A program made the translations under genes and the position numbers. A DNA stretch of 23,715 nucleotides from an uncultured Dorea sp. GTDB lineage: Bacteria; Bacillota; Clostridia; Lachnospirales; Lachnospiraceae. The stretch covers positions 1 through 23,715 of the forward strand of contig CAJUMF010000045.1 in the NCBI GenBank assembly GCA_910586965.1. The letters are read 5' to 3'. Shown here piece by piece: positions 7,956 to 15,126 of the stretch. Each line of letters opens with the position of its first letter. The first letter of the stretch is position 1. The notes under the pieces are model-generated. The model ran no database searches. It was not told where the DNA came from and was given only the letters and a program-made list of their open reading frames with translations.

Positions 7956-7984
7956 GACCGGGAATCTGTTTTAGATTCCCGGTC
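7956..7984. terminator. Perfect 12-bp hairpin between convergent genes
   Basis: GACCGGGAATCT (7956-7967) is perfectly complementary to 7973-7984 around the loop GTTTT. It lies between the converging ends of the zinc-ribbon protein gene and the kinase-like gene. Neither strand has a clean U-tract directly after it (plus: GGATTAAATTTT), so termination is likely but not certain. Confidence 0.55.
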
Positions 7985-8000
7985 GGATTAAATTTTGGGA

Positions 8001-8483
8001 TCAATGCTGCAAATAAACGATTTCTCCTTCACCGCATGGTTCTTGAAATCCATTGTAATGATGTTCTAATATTTCATCCGTTATTATGAATGGAGAGTTG
8101 GCATTTAAAAGCATATTTCTTTTTTTCAGCCTTTTCCGTAAAGTTTCTATATCGGCTTTCATATATATGAGTTCTGCCGTACCGCCGTATTTTTCAATGA
8201 TTGACTTATAAACTTTTCGCTTTTCTTTATTCCAAAAACTAAAATCTATAACTGCATTTTTACCGTCTTTAAGGAGAGCAATCAATCTCTCCATGAGCAC
8301 GGATTCTGCTTTTTCAGACAGTTCTTCATATTGACTGTCCGGGTAATCGACGCCCTTCCTGCCGTAAGCATTCCACATTTCTTCATCGATGGAAAGTCTG
8401 GTATACCCTTCCTCCTCCTTCTTCTTTGCGTAGGTTGTTTTGCCTGAGCCGCATACCCCGCACATCATGATAACCTTGCTCAT
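8001..8483 (-). CDS. P-loop ATP-binding kinase-like protein (AAA_33 type)
   Basis: A 160-residue single-domain protein with Walker A GVCGSGKTT at residues 9-17, an early SIDEEMW segment (typical second motif of zeta-toxin/polynucleotide-kinase-like P-loop proteins), the hydrophobic strand AVIDFSFWNKEKR as a Walker B equivalent, and a lid-like RKRLKKRN near residues 115-123. Such proteins phosphorylate small molecules or nucleic acid ends; the substrate here is unknown. GGGAGGA lies upstream of the ATG, and a good promoter sits at 8552-8580. No antitoxin-like partner is adjacent, so I do not call it a toxin. It is monocistronic and transcribed against its neighbours. Confidence 0.82.
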   Translation of the reverse strand: MSKVIMMCGVCGSGKTTYAKKKEEEGYTRLSIDEEMWNAYGRKGVDYPDSQYEELSEKAESVLMERLIALLKDGKNAVIDFSFWNKEKRKVYKSIIEKYGGTAELIYMKADIETLRKRLKKRNMLLNANSPFIITDEILEHHYNGFQEPCGEGEIVYLQH

Positions 8484-8794
8484 AATAGATTCCTCCCGTG
8501 CCTATCTGCGTAAATCTAACCGCTGCACCATATACAGTTATTGCTGTCTCAAGTGTACGCGTAAAGTTTATTGCTGTCAACGGAATTGGGTAAATATAAT
8601 CGTGAAATTGATTGACAAAGAAAGGTTGCGGCGCGAAGGTTTTTGTGTTAATGTAAGGATATGATTTTAAAGTGTGATCATGAATCAAGTCTATTTTATA
8701 TGTCTTCATCTGGAAGATGTTCGGAAGTTCTTTCGCAGGTTCGCGCGGGATGACCAAAGATTATTTTATGAAAAGTACAAAAGGGGGAAAGGCT
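8484..8794. other. 311-bp non-coding gap with the kinase promoter
   Basis: This gap between divergent genes holds the minus-strand kinase promoter and the direct repeat TTATTGCTGTC (8538-8548 and 8568-8578). A TTGACA occurs at 8612-8617 on the plus strand but no matching -10 lies 16-18 bases downstream, so the promoter of the nuclease gene is not resolved. Short open frames here lack ribosome binding sites. I see no other structure. Confidence 0.5.
8552..8580 (-). promoter_or_regulatory. Sigma-A promoter of the P-loop kinase gene
   Basis: The minus strand has TTGACA (8580-8575), a 17-base spacer and TACACT (8557-8552). The -35 overlaps one copy of the direct repeat TTATTGCTGTC. Confidence 0.7.
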
Positions 8795-9787
8795 ATGGGG
8801 AAAAACGACATAGCGGTAAGGAAATGGCTGTCGGACAAAGAGCGGTTTTCAGACGTGTGTAATGCTGTATTGTTTGGCGGGGAGCAGGTGGTTCTGGCAG
8901 AGGATTTGGAAAGGGCAGACAGTGAGTCGGCTATTATTATTACAGATAAAAAAGGAAAGAGCAGGGGTGTAAAACGTTACCGGGATATTGTCATGCGGTG
9001 GAAGTACGGGGCGGAGCTGGTACTTCTCGCCTGCGAGAATCAGGACAAGATCCATTATGCCATGCCTGTGAGAAATATGATTTATGACGGGCTGGCGTAT
9101 GCGGAGCAGATTGACCGGATGTGGCAGGAGAGGAAGAAAGAGAAGGAAACAGTGACAGAAGAAGAGTTCCTCTCGCGGATGAAAAAGGATGATAAATTAA
9201 ATCCTGTCATTACACTGGTATTTTATTATGGGGAAAAAGAATGGGATGGGAGCAGGAATCTTCATGAGATGTTCCGAAAAAGCAAGGTCGAAGGAGTTGG
9301 CAGGATGATAAGCAAGTATATACCGGATTACCATATTAACTTGATAGATGCATCTGAGCCGGAAAATCTTCATGCGTTTCATTCTGATTTACAACTGATT
9401 TTGGGCATGTTACAATATAGAGACAGGAAAGAGGCGCTGGTAGGTTATGTGAATGAGCACAGGGAGTATTTTAGCAGGCTGGATATCGATACATACCGCG
9501 CAGTACAGGCGTTTTTAAATTCGGAAACAAAACTGAAAAGAGTTATGAAAGATGACTCCGGGAAAGAGAGGATTGATATGTGTAAAGCATTGCGGGATTT
9601 ATATGAAGAGGGTGTTGACCAAGGGATTGAGAAAGGGATTGAGAAGGGGATTGAGAAGGGGATTAAAGAGCTGATTATGAAAAAATACAAGAAAGGTGTC
9701 CCCATAGAAGAAATCGCGGATTTTGTGGAGATGCCTTATGAGAAAGTCCGGGGGATTGCGGAGGAGTCAAATACTTTGCGGGAATAA
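8795..9787 (+). CDS. Rpn-family nuclease / PD-(D/E)XK putative transposase
   Basis: About 330 residues from the ATG at 8795, which follows the purine-rich AAAGGGGGAAAGG; longer in-frame starts lack a ribosome binding site. The N-terminal half has the hallmarks of the Rpn (recombination-promoting nuclease) family: FSDVCNAVLFGGEQVV, KRYRDIVMRW, the ENQ segment in LACENQDKIHYAMPVRNMIY and PVITLVFYYGEKEWDG. The C-terminus carries tandem GIEK tetrapeptides and ends with a short HTH-like GVPIEEIADFVEMPYEKV. In Escherichia coli, RpnA-type proteins cleave DNA and promote RecA-independent recombination; a similar activity is inferred. These genes are often present in many copies per genome in Lachnospiraceae. 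Confidence 0.85.
   Translation: MGKNDIAVRKWLSDKERFSDVCNAVLFGGEQVVLAEDLERADSESAIIITDKKGKSRGVKRYRDIVMRWKYGAELVLLACENQDKIHYAMPVRNMIYDGLAYAEQIDRMWQERKKEKETVTEEEFLSRMKKDDKLNPVITLVFYYGEKEWDGSRNLHEMFRKSKVEGVGRMISKYIPDYHINLIDASEPENLHAFHSDLQLILGMLQYRDRKEALVGYVNEHREYFSRLDIDTYRAVQAFLNSETKLKRVMKDDSGKERIDMCKALRDLYEEGVDQGIEKGIEKGIEKGIKELIMKKYKKGVPIEEIADFVEMPYEKVRGIAEESNTLRE
9623..9670 (+). repeat. 12-bp tandem repeat coding for GIEK units
   Basis: Four 12-bp units at 9623-9634, 9635-9646, 9647-9658 and 9659-9670 follow GGGATTGAGAAR; the last is degenerate (GGGATTAAAGAG). They encode in-frame GIEK repeats near the C-terminus of the Rpn-like protein, a site prone to length change by replication slippage. 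Confidence 0.85.
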
Positions 9788-9817
9788 ATTTTCAGACAGT
9801 CTGCCAAAGGGGGAGCT

Positions 9818-10762
9818 ATGAGAAGGAGGAGAAGAATCAGAAGACGAAAAAAGGCGGAGCAGAGGGCATGGGTTTTAACGGGAGTCATGTTTTTGTTCCT
9901 TATGGGATTGCTCATTTTCCATGATGACACAAAGAAAAGCGGCGGAAATGATTCCGATGCCGGGCAGTCAGTTTCTGCGGCAGCCGGGGAAGGTTCCGGG
10001 GAGGAGAATGGCAGGACGGAGAGAGAGGAAATCGCGGAAAGGGAAAAGACAAAAGAGGCAAAAGAGACAAAACAGGATAAGCCGGCATATCTCGAAAATC
10101 TTAAGGGTATCGAGCCGGGAACGGTGCTGGATGCGGGGGAGATTGACTTGCCCCAGTGTCAGAAGTATTTTACAGCCAGTGAGATAAGCGGTGACATATT
10201 GCAGGAGATAGAGGGAAAGTCCTATGTTGAAAATGACAATATCGGTTTGGATGACCTCAGATACCTGAAACTTCTGCATTACAATTACGGTCATGAGATT
10301 CAGGTGGGAGAGCTGATTGTGAATAAGGAGATTGCGGAGGATACAAAAGAAGTGTTTCAGGAGCTGTTTGCCGAAGAATATGAGATTGAATCCATGTATC
10401 TCATTGACAGATTCTGGACGGGAGACAGCGTGGATTCAGACACCAACTCGATTGAGCACAACAATACTTCGGCATTTAATTACCGGGTAGTGCCGGATAC
10501 AGACCGGCTTTCCAACCATGCGGCGGGTTTTGCCATTGACATTAATCCTCTGCAGAATCCGTATGTAAAGTACAACAGCGACGGTAGCTTTGCCAAGTAT
10601 TATAAAGATATGGAAAAGTACACCGACCGGAAACAGAAGGGAAAGCATATGATTACCCATGACGATATTTGTTTCAAGGTGTTTAAAAAGTATGGGTTTA
10701 CCTGGGGCGGCGATTGGAACAGCTCGAAGGATTACCAGCATTTTGAGAAAAAGGGAGAATGA
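9818..10762 (+). CDS. M15 family zinc metallopeptidase (D-Ala-D-Ala carboxypeptidase-like), membrane-anchored
   Basis: A 314-residue protein with a very basic N-terminus (MRRRRRIRRRKKAEQR) and one membrane helix (about residues 18-36), then a charged low-complexity linker (about 40-90) and an extracytoplasmic catalytic domain. The zinc site is visible: SNHAAGFAIDIN gives His234 and Asp241, and the C-terminal YQHFEKKG gives His308, as in VanY/M15 peptidases acting on peptidoglycan stem peptides. AGGGGGAG precedes the ATG. It overlaps or abuts the L,D-transpeptidase gene, so the pair are probably cotranscribed cell-wall enzymes: trimming to tetrapeptides would supply donors for L,D-transpeptidation. 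That pathway link is inference. Confidence 0.88.
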   Translation: MRRRRRIRRRKKAEQRAWVLTGVMFLFLMGLLIFHDDTKKSGGNDSDAGQSVSAAAGEGSGEENGRTEREEIAEREKTKEAKETKQDKPAYLENLKGIEPGTVLDAGEIDLPQCQKYFTASEISGDILQEIEGKSYVENDNIGLDDLRYLKLLHYNYGHEIQVGELIVNKEIAEDTKEVFQELFAEEYEIESMYLIDRFWTGDSVDSDTNSIEHNNTSAFNYRVVPDTDRLSNHAAGFAIDINPLQNPYVKYNSDGSFAKYYKDMEKYTDRKQKGKHMITHDDICFKVFKKYGFTWGGDWNSSKDYQHFEKKGE

Positions 10763-10779
10763 AAAGGAGAAAGATACAT

Positions 10780-11979
10780 ATGAAGAGGAAGATGAGGAGA
10801 GCGGACGGTTTTCTGTGCGGCGCGGTTCTGGCAGTTCTGGTGATGCTGCTGACGATGGCATTTTCCATGCGGGCAGAGGCGGCAGGCACAGGGCTTAACA
10901 AAAGGAATATCACAATGATTGCGGGAACAGAATATACGCTTGAACTTCAGGGGGCATCTGAAAATGCCGCGTGGAGTACCAGTAAAAAATCTGTGGTCCG
11001 GATTGAATGGACAGCGTATCCGAAAAATAAGACGGAGGACAGAGAATCCGGAATTACGAAGACATCGGATGGACGGGCTGCGAAAACGGCTACATCTTAT
11101 GCGGTTATCCGGGCGAAAAAGGCGGGAACGGCGAAAATATCGGTGAAGGACGGCGGAAGGAAGTACACATGCCGGGTGAAAGTGGTTTCTTCCAGACTGT
11201 TAAATAAGAAGAAGACGCTGAAATCCGGTCAGTCCTTTACGATAAAGGTGAGGGGAAAAAGAATTTCCAAATGGCAGAGCAGCGACGGAACAGTTGCCTC
11301 GGTCAGCAGAAACGGGAAGGTTACGGCAAGGAGAGCCGGAAAAGCTGTCATTACCGGAACGATAGGAGTCAGCAAGCTGAAATGCACGGTGTATGTAAAG
11401 GCAGAAAGATGGGATAAGCTCCTTGAGCAATATGCAGGGAACGATGATGTCAGGCAGCTTGTGTTTGTAAAGTACACCGGCGGCACAAAGGCAAGGGTGG
11501 AGATGTATAATAAGACTGGTGGTACATGGAACTGCATCCTGGAGTGCCAGGGATATGTAGGGAAAAAGGGAATCGGGAAGAAGAAAGAGGGGGATAAAAA
11601 GACGCCGACAGGGGTGTTTAACCTGACAGATACTTTCGGCATAAAAGGGAATCCCGGCACAGCATTGCCCTACATTGATGTAAATGAATCCCTGTACTGG
11701 TGCGCGGACAAAAAGTATTACAATCAATTGATTGATATACGGGAAAAGCCCCATAAGTGCAAAGGGGAGCATCTGGCGGATTATGTGCCGCAGTATAATT
11801 ACGGAATAACGCTTGATTACAATAAGTCATGCACTTATAAAAAAGGCTCAGCAATTTTTCTGCACTGCAAAGGCAAATATTCTTATACGGCGGGATGCAT
11901 TGCCGTGAGCCAGAAAAATATGGTCAAAATTATGAGAAATACAGAGCCGGGTGCAAAAATCTGCATCTATAAGAAATAG
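10780..11979 (+). CDS. L,D-transpeptidase with bacterial Ig-like domains
   Basis: About 399 residues from the ATG at 10780, with AAGGAG ten bases upstream. An ATG at 10759 overlaps the previous stop (ATGA) but its purine stretch is only one base away, so I prefer the later start. A signal peptide (hydrophobic residues about 11-28, end MRAEAAG) leads to two Ig-like Big_2-type modules (about 35-130 and 135-205) and a C-terminal YkuD domain. The YkuD core shows DKKTPTGVFNLTD, FLHCKGKYSYTAGCIAVS with His362 and catalytic Cys373. It crosslinks peptidoglycan (3-3 links) or attaches proteins outside the membrane. Confidence 0.9.
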   Translation: MKRKMRRADGFLCGAVLAVLVMLLTMAFSMRAEAAGTGLNKRNITMIAGTEYTLELQGASENAAWSTSKKSVVRIEWTAYPKNKTEDRESGITKTSDGRAAKTATSYAVIRAKKAGTAKISVKDGGRKYTCRVKVVSSRLLNKKKTLKSGQSFTIKVRGKRISKWQSSDGTVASVSRNGKVTARRAGKAVITGTIGVSKLKCTVYVKAERWDKLLEQYAGNDDVRQLVFVKYTGGTKARVEMYNKTGGTWNCILECQGYVGKKGIGKKKEGDKKTPTGVFNLTDTFGIKGNPGTALPYIDVNESLYWCADKKYYNQLIDIREKPHKCKGEHLADYVPQYNYGITLDYNKSCTYKKGSAIFLHCKGKYSYTAGCIAVSQKNMVKIMRNTEPGAKICIYKK

Positions 11980-12016
11980 AAAAAGCCCTCTGGCAGACTG
12001 TCTGCCGGGGCTTTTT
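11980..12016. terminator. Bidirectional terminator between the transpeptidase gene and purC
   Basis: AAAAAGCCC (11980-11988) pairs with GGGCTTTTT (12008-12016), with an inner stem GGCAGA/TCTGCC. A/T runs flank it on both strands, so it can end both convergent genes. Confidence 0.9.
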
Positions 12017-12039
12017 CGCATCATATTATGAATTTCGCT

Positions 12040-12900
12040 TTAAAGCGTCTCTCCCGTCAGCATCTCATACCCCTGGAGGTACTTGCCGATGGTCTTCTCC
12101 ACGATATCTTCCGGAAGTGTCCAGTCATTGTCCGGGTTGGCTTTCAGCCAGTCTCTTGCGAACTGCTTGTCAAAGGACGGCTGCCCGTGACCCGGCTCAT
12201 ACCCGTCGGCAGGCCAGAATCTGGAGCTGTCGGAGGTGAGCATCTCATCACCGATGACGATATTGCCGTCTTCGTCAAGGCCGAACTCGAATTTAGTGTC
12301 GGCGATGATGATTCCTTTGCTCAAAGCGTAGTCAGCGCATTTTTTGTAGAGAGCAAGGGTATAGTCGCGCAGTTTCGCTGCATACTCCGCCCCTTTCCCC
12401 GGAAAATATTTCTCAAGGTGGGCAATGCTCTGCTCATAAGAAATGTTCTCATCGTGGTCGCCGATTTCCGCCTTGGTGGACGGTGTGTAAATTGGCTCCG
12501 GGAGCTTGTCAGATTCTTTCAGCCCCTCCGGCAGCGTAATGCCGCATACGGTTCCGTCCTTTTTGTAGCTTGCCCAGCCGCTGCCGGTGATGTAGCCCCG
12601 CACGATACACTCGATGGGCAGCATCTCAAGTTTTTTGCACATCATGCTGTTTCCGTCAAATGCAGGCTTACGGAAGAACTCCGGCATATCTTTCACATCC
12701 ACGGAAATCATATGATTCGGCAGGATGTCTTTCGTCATGTCAAACCAGAATTTGGACATCTGGGTGAGGACAGTTCCCTTTTTGGTCACTTCATTTTTTA
12801 AAATCACGTCAAAGCAGCTGATACGGTCGGTGGCAACCATGATCAGGCTGTCGCCGTTATCGTAAATCTCGCGGACTTTTCCCTCTTTCATCGGTTTCAT
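12040..12900 (-). CDS. purC: Phosphoribosylaminoimidazole-succinocarboxamide synthase (SAICAR synthetase)
   Basis: Catalyses ATP-dependent joining of aspartate to CAIR in purine synthesis. The 286-residue length matches the longer, yeast-like PurC type rather than the shorter B. subtilis form of about 240. Motifs include MKEGKVREIYD (nucleotide binding), ATDRISCFDVIL, the ECIVRGYITGSGWASYK core and PSTKAEIGDHDENIS. I choose the ATG at 12900, with GAGGTG six bases upstream, over an ATG ten codons earlier. It stands alone rather than in a pur operon, with a clear promoter and no visible purine riboswitch. Confidence 0.96.
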   Translation of the reverse strand: MKPMKEGKVREIYDNGDSLIMVATDRISCFDVILKNEVTKKGTVLTQMSKFWFDMTKDILPNHMISVDVKDMPEFFRKPAFDGNSMMCKKLEMLPIECIVRGYITGSGWASYKKDGTVCGITLPEGLKESDKLPEPIYTPSTKAEIGDHDENISYEQSIAHLEKYFPGKGAEYAAKLRDYTLALYKKCADYALSKGIIIADTKFEFGLDEDGNIVIGDEMLTSDSSRFWPADGYEPGHGQPSFDKQFARDWLKANPDNDWTLPEDIVEKTIGKYLQGYEMLTGETL

Positions 12901-12947
12901 CTTATACACCTCGCTAAATATTTTTATCATTATGGATAGATAAACAG

Positions 12948-12976
12948 ATTTTAGCCCAAATGCCGCATGATTGCAA
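12948..12976 (-). promoter_or_regulatory. Sigma-A promoter of purC
   Basis: The minus strand has TTGCAA (12976-12971), a 17-base spacer and TAAAAT (12953-12948). It lies about 47 bases before the purC start. I saw no obvious PurBox or riboswitch. Confidence 0.7.
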
Positions 12977-13007
12977 GTTTTTTATTCAGGAAAATATAAT
13001 TCGGTAA

Positions 13008-13194
13008 GTTCACGCCGCATAAGGGCTGGCAGAGGGCGGGGGAAATGTACTCCGAAGGAATCCCGTAAAAAAGCATAGCAGTACTTGGCGAGGTATTTTC
13101 GAGCTTAGTACTGCTATGCTTTTTTCAGAGCGGGAGCGCGGTGACGCAGGAGTATATTTCCCCCGCCCTCTGCCAGCCCTTATGCGGCGTGAAC
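13008..13194. repeat. 187-bp element bounded by 46-bp inverted repeats with a nested hairpin
   Basis: The left arm (13008-13053) and right arm (13149-13194) are inverted copies, 45 of 46 matching, and the one mismatch would be a G-U pair in RNA. The arms begin GTTCACGCCGCATAAGGG on each strand. Inside, a second perfect 19-bp inverted pair (13067-13085 and 13107-13125, AAAAAAGCATAGCAGTACT) forms a terminator-like hairpin with six T residues on either strand. The right end lies three bases before the stop codon of the 81-aa gene, and the left end is upstream of the purC promoter. It codes for nothing obvious. It could be a MITE-like mobile element, a dispersed intergenic repeat or a strong bidirectional terminator. 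Confidence 0.85.
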
Positions 13195-13197
13195 ATG

Positions 13198-13443
13198 TTA
13201 ATGCAAATTCATTTGTTTCAGTGTTTCCATTAGCTCCATGTCGTCTGCATTCAGTTTGACATTGGAGCAGTAATTTTTTCCTTCCGGGGTGGTGACGGTT
13301 ATCTCGATGACAGAGCCCTCCCGCAGCGCATCCTGGGATACGGCTTTTAGAAACAATGGGAATTTGGGGTGGCCCGCCCGGAAACGGTCTATGCCGGATT
13401 TGAGCTGCTGCAATATGGCGAGCTGGTTAAAATTCATGTTCAT
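13198..13443 (-). CDS. Small hypothetical protein (81 aa)
   Basis: An 81-residue soluble protein, N-terminus FNQLAILQQLKSGIDRFRAG, middle strand-rich (EGSVIEITVTTPEGK), C-terminus DMELMETLKQMN. I do not recognise a named family, although the helix-strand-helix layout resembles small conserved Lachnospiraceae proteins. It is supported by AAGGAG seven to eight bases before the ATG and by a minus-strand promoter (TTGACT, 17 bases, TATGAT). The inverted-repeat element directly downstream probably ends its transcript. Confidence 0.75.
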   Translation of the reverse strand: MNMNFNQLAILQQLKSGIDRFRAGHPKFPLFLKAVSQDALREGSVIEITVTTPEGKNYCSNVKLNADDMELMETLKQMNLH

Positions 13444-13481
13444 AACAAAATTCTCCTTACAGATTTAATATACGGCATCAT

Positions 13482-13510
13482 TTGACGAATCGTGCATGAT
13501 ACCTTATACT
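13482..13510 (+). promoter_or_regulatory. Sigma-A promoter of the EamA-type gene
   Basis: TTGACG (13482-13487), a 17-base spacer, TATACT (13505-13510). Its expected start, near 13517, lies at the -10 of the opposing promoter. Two 13-bp near-identical direct repeats (GAATGGATGCATA at 13561 and GAATGAATGCATG at 13574) sit in the leader. Confidence 0.75.
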
Positions 13511-13518
13511 TAAAGCCT

Positions 13519-13547
13519 ATCATAACGTATAGAAGAGGATTAGTCAA
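13519..13547 (-). promoter_or_regulatory. Sigma-A promoter of the 81-aa gene
   Basis: The minus strand carries TTGACT (13547-13542), a 17-base spacer and TATGAT (13524-13519). It faces and overlaps the plus-strand promoter at 13482-13510. Confidence 0.75.
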
Positions 13548-13610
13548 AAGTTTTGCATTCGAATGGATGCATAGAATGAATGCATGATATATCAGGGAGG
13601 TTTCCGGCAT

Positions 13611-14320
13611 ATGCTCTATTTGTTATCGGCAATCGTAAGTAGCTCTCTCGTGTCAATCATGATGCGCCTGAGTGAGGAACGTATCAAGAACAATATCAGC
13701 GCTCTTGCGGTAAATTATGCGGTATGCGTACTGCTTGCAGGATTCTACACGGGATTTGGAGGCATGGCGGTGCGGGGCGAAGGTGCGGGTATGGCGGCAG
13801 GGCTGGGCATCGTGAATGGTTTCCTGTATCTGACGGCTTTTATCCTGATGCAGATGAATGTGAGAAAAAACGGAGTCGTGCTTTCTACGGTCTTTATGAA
13901 ACTTGGCGTGATGGTGCCGGCGGCAACGGCAATCCTGTTTTTCGGGGAAAGGCCTGCGATGCTCCAGGTGTGCGGCTTTGCAATAGCGCTGGCGGCGATT
14001 GTGATGATACATCTGGAGAAGGGGCAATCAGATGTCACGTTTAAAGGAGGGCTTATTTTGCTTTTGCTCATGGGCGGCGGCTTTCCGGGGCGGATATGCT
14101 TTTTGGAGTCCTTATCGGCATCCCCAATTATTATTCCGCCAGATTTTTGCTGAAATCCCTTTCCCGCATTCCGGCAATCGTGGCGTATCCGACATACAGT
14201 GTCTCCTCCATCGTGCTTGTAAGCGCGGCGGGCGTTATCCTGTTCCATGAGAAAATGAACGGAAGGCGGAAAGCGGCGGTGGCGCTTGTGCTTGCAGCGC
14301 TGTTGCTGCTGAATTTATAA
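13611..14320 (+). pseudogene. EamA/DMT-type transporter, internal deletion and frameshift
   Basis: The start is clear (GGGAGG ten bases before the ATG at 13611), and the first 155 codons encode four to five membrane helices of a drug/metabolite exporter (MLYLLSAIVSSSLVSIMM, later LLLLMGGG). After about 14075 this frame degenerates and stops at 14153. The family-typical end continues in another frame from about 14087 to 14320 (LLFGVLIG-like MLFGVLIGIPNYYSARFL, then FHEKMNGRRKAAVALVLAALLLLNL). The two parts total about 231 codons, whereas such proteins usually have about 285-295, so 50-60 codons of the centre appear deleted along with a frame change. The lost part should include a membrane segment. 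The expected length comes from family knowledge. Confidence 0.8.
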
Positions 14321-14361
14321 GAGGGATGAGTTTTGAGAAAATAAGTTTAGGAGTGTACAAG

Positions 14362-15126
14362 ATGGATTTACAGTATGCAAAAAAGCAGTTTGAGCAATAT
14401 CTTGACAATTATGACAGGAAAGCAGATAAGGTGCGGCTGAAAATCGCCCACACTTACGGAGTGACAGAATGCAGCCGCCAGATTGCACAGCGCATGGGCC
14501 TTTCTGAGGAGGATATCAAGCTGGCGCAGCTTATCGGGCTTTTGCACGATATCGGAAGATTTGAGCAGATTAAGCGGTTTGACAGTTTTGAGCCGGATGT
14601 CATGGACCATGCGGCGTTCGGGGTGGAGATTTTATTTGAGGAGGGCATGGTCAGGCAGTTCGTGCGGGAGGACGCGTGGGATGGGCTCATCCGCACGGCG
14701 ATTGCAAAGCACAGTGATTTTAAGCTTGAGGGAATCGAAGATGAGAGGATGCTGCTCCACGCGAGACTTATCCGGGATGCGGACAAGCTTGACAACTGCC
14801 GGGTGAAAGTTGTTGACCCGGTGGAGACAATCCTTGGCGTGCCGGCAAAGGACGTGGGGAGAGAAGAGATAAGCCCGGAGGTGATGGAGCAGTTTATGAG
14901 GAAGGAATCAATCCTTTCGTCCACAAGGAAGACGAAGATGGATTACTGGCTTTCCTATCTTGCATATTTCTTTGATATTAATTTTAAAGAGACGCTTGAC
15001 ATCATCCGGGAGAAAAGGTATGCAGAGCGAATCATTGACCGGATTCCTTATGCAAACCCCAGGACGGCAAGGGAGATGGAGACAGTCAGGGAAATGCTTG
15101 CGGCGCACATCGGGAGAGGAATGTGA
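14362..15126 (+). CDS. HD-domain phosphohydrolase
   Basis: A 254-residue cytoplasmic protein with the metal-binding HD pattern: an early His in KIAHTYGV (His30), HD in LIGLLHDIGRFEQ (His62-Asp63), DHAAFGVEIL, IAKHSDF, and the distal Asp in LIRDADKLDN. HD proteins hydrolyse phosphate esters or nucleotides; the substrate is unknown. I use the ATG at 14362, which follows TTAGGAGTG, rather than one 12 codons earlier. It overlaps the AraC regulator start by one to four bases, so the two are coupled. It begins about 40 bases after the damaged transporter frame, with which it may share a transcript. Confidence 0.87.
   Translation: MDLQYAKKQFEQYLDNYDRKADKVRLKIAHTYGVTECSRQIAQRMGLSEEDIKLAQLIGLLHDIGRFEQIKRFDSFEPDVMDHAAFGVEILFEEGMVRQFVREDAWDGLIRTAIAKHSDFKLEGIEDERMLLHARLIRDADKLDNCRVKVVDPVETILGVPAKDVGREEISPEVMEQFMRKESILSSTRKTKMDYWLSYLAYFFDINFKETLDIIREKRYAERIIDRIPYANPRTAREMETVREMLAAHIGRGM

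Noticed and set aside
8001..8483. P-loop protein as a zeta-type toxin
   Set aside because: No epsilon-like antitoxin gene is adjacent and the protein is shorter than zeta toxins; a generic AAA_33 kinase is safer.
8612..8654. Promoter for the Rpn-like gene
   Set aside because: A good TTGACA is present but no -10 at 16-18 bases; the alternative TTGCGG/TAATGT pair is weak.
8383..8757. 124-codon minus-strand open frame
   Set aside because: It overlaps the kinase N-terminus in another frame and crosses its promoter; no ribosome binding site and unusual composition.
11200..11772. 190-codon minus-strand open frame
   Set aside because: It is antisense to the L,D-transpeptidase, which has full domain support.
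12028..12801. 257-codon plus-strand open frame
   Set aside because: It is antisense to purC, whose motifs are unmistakable.
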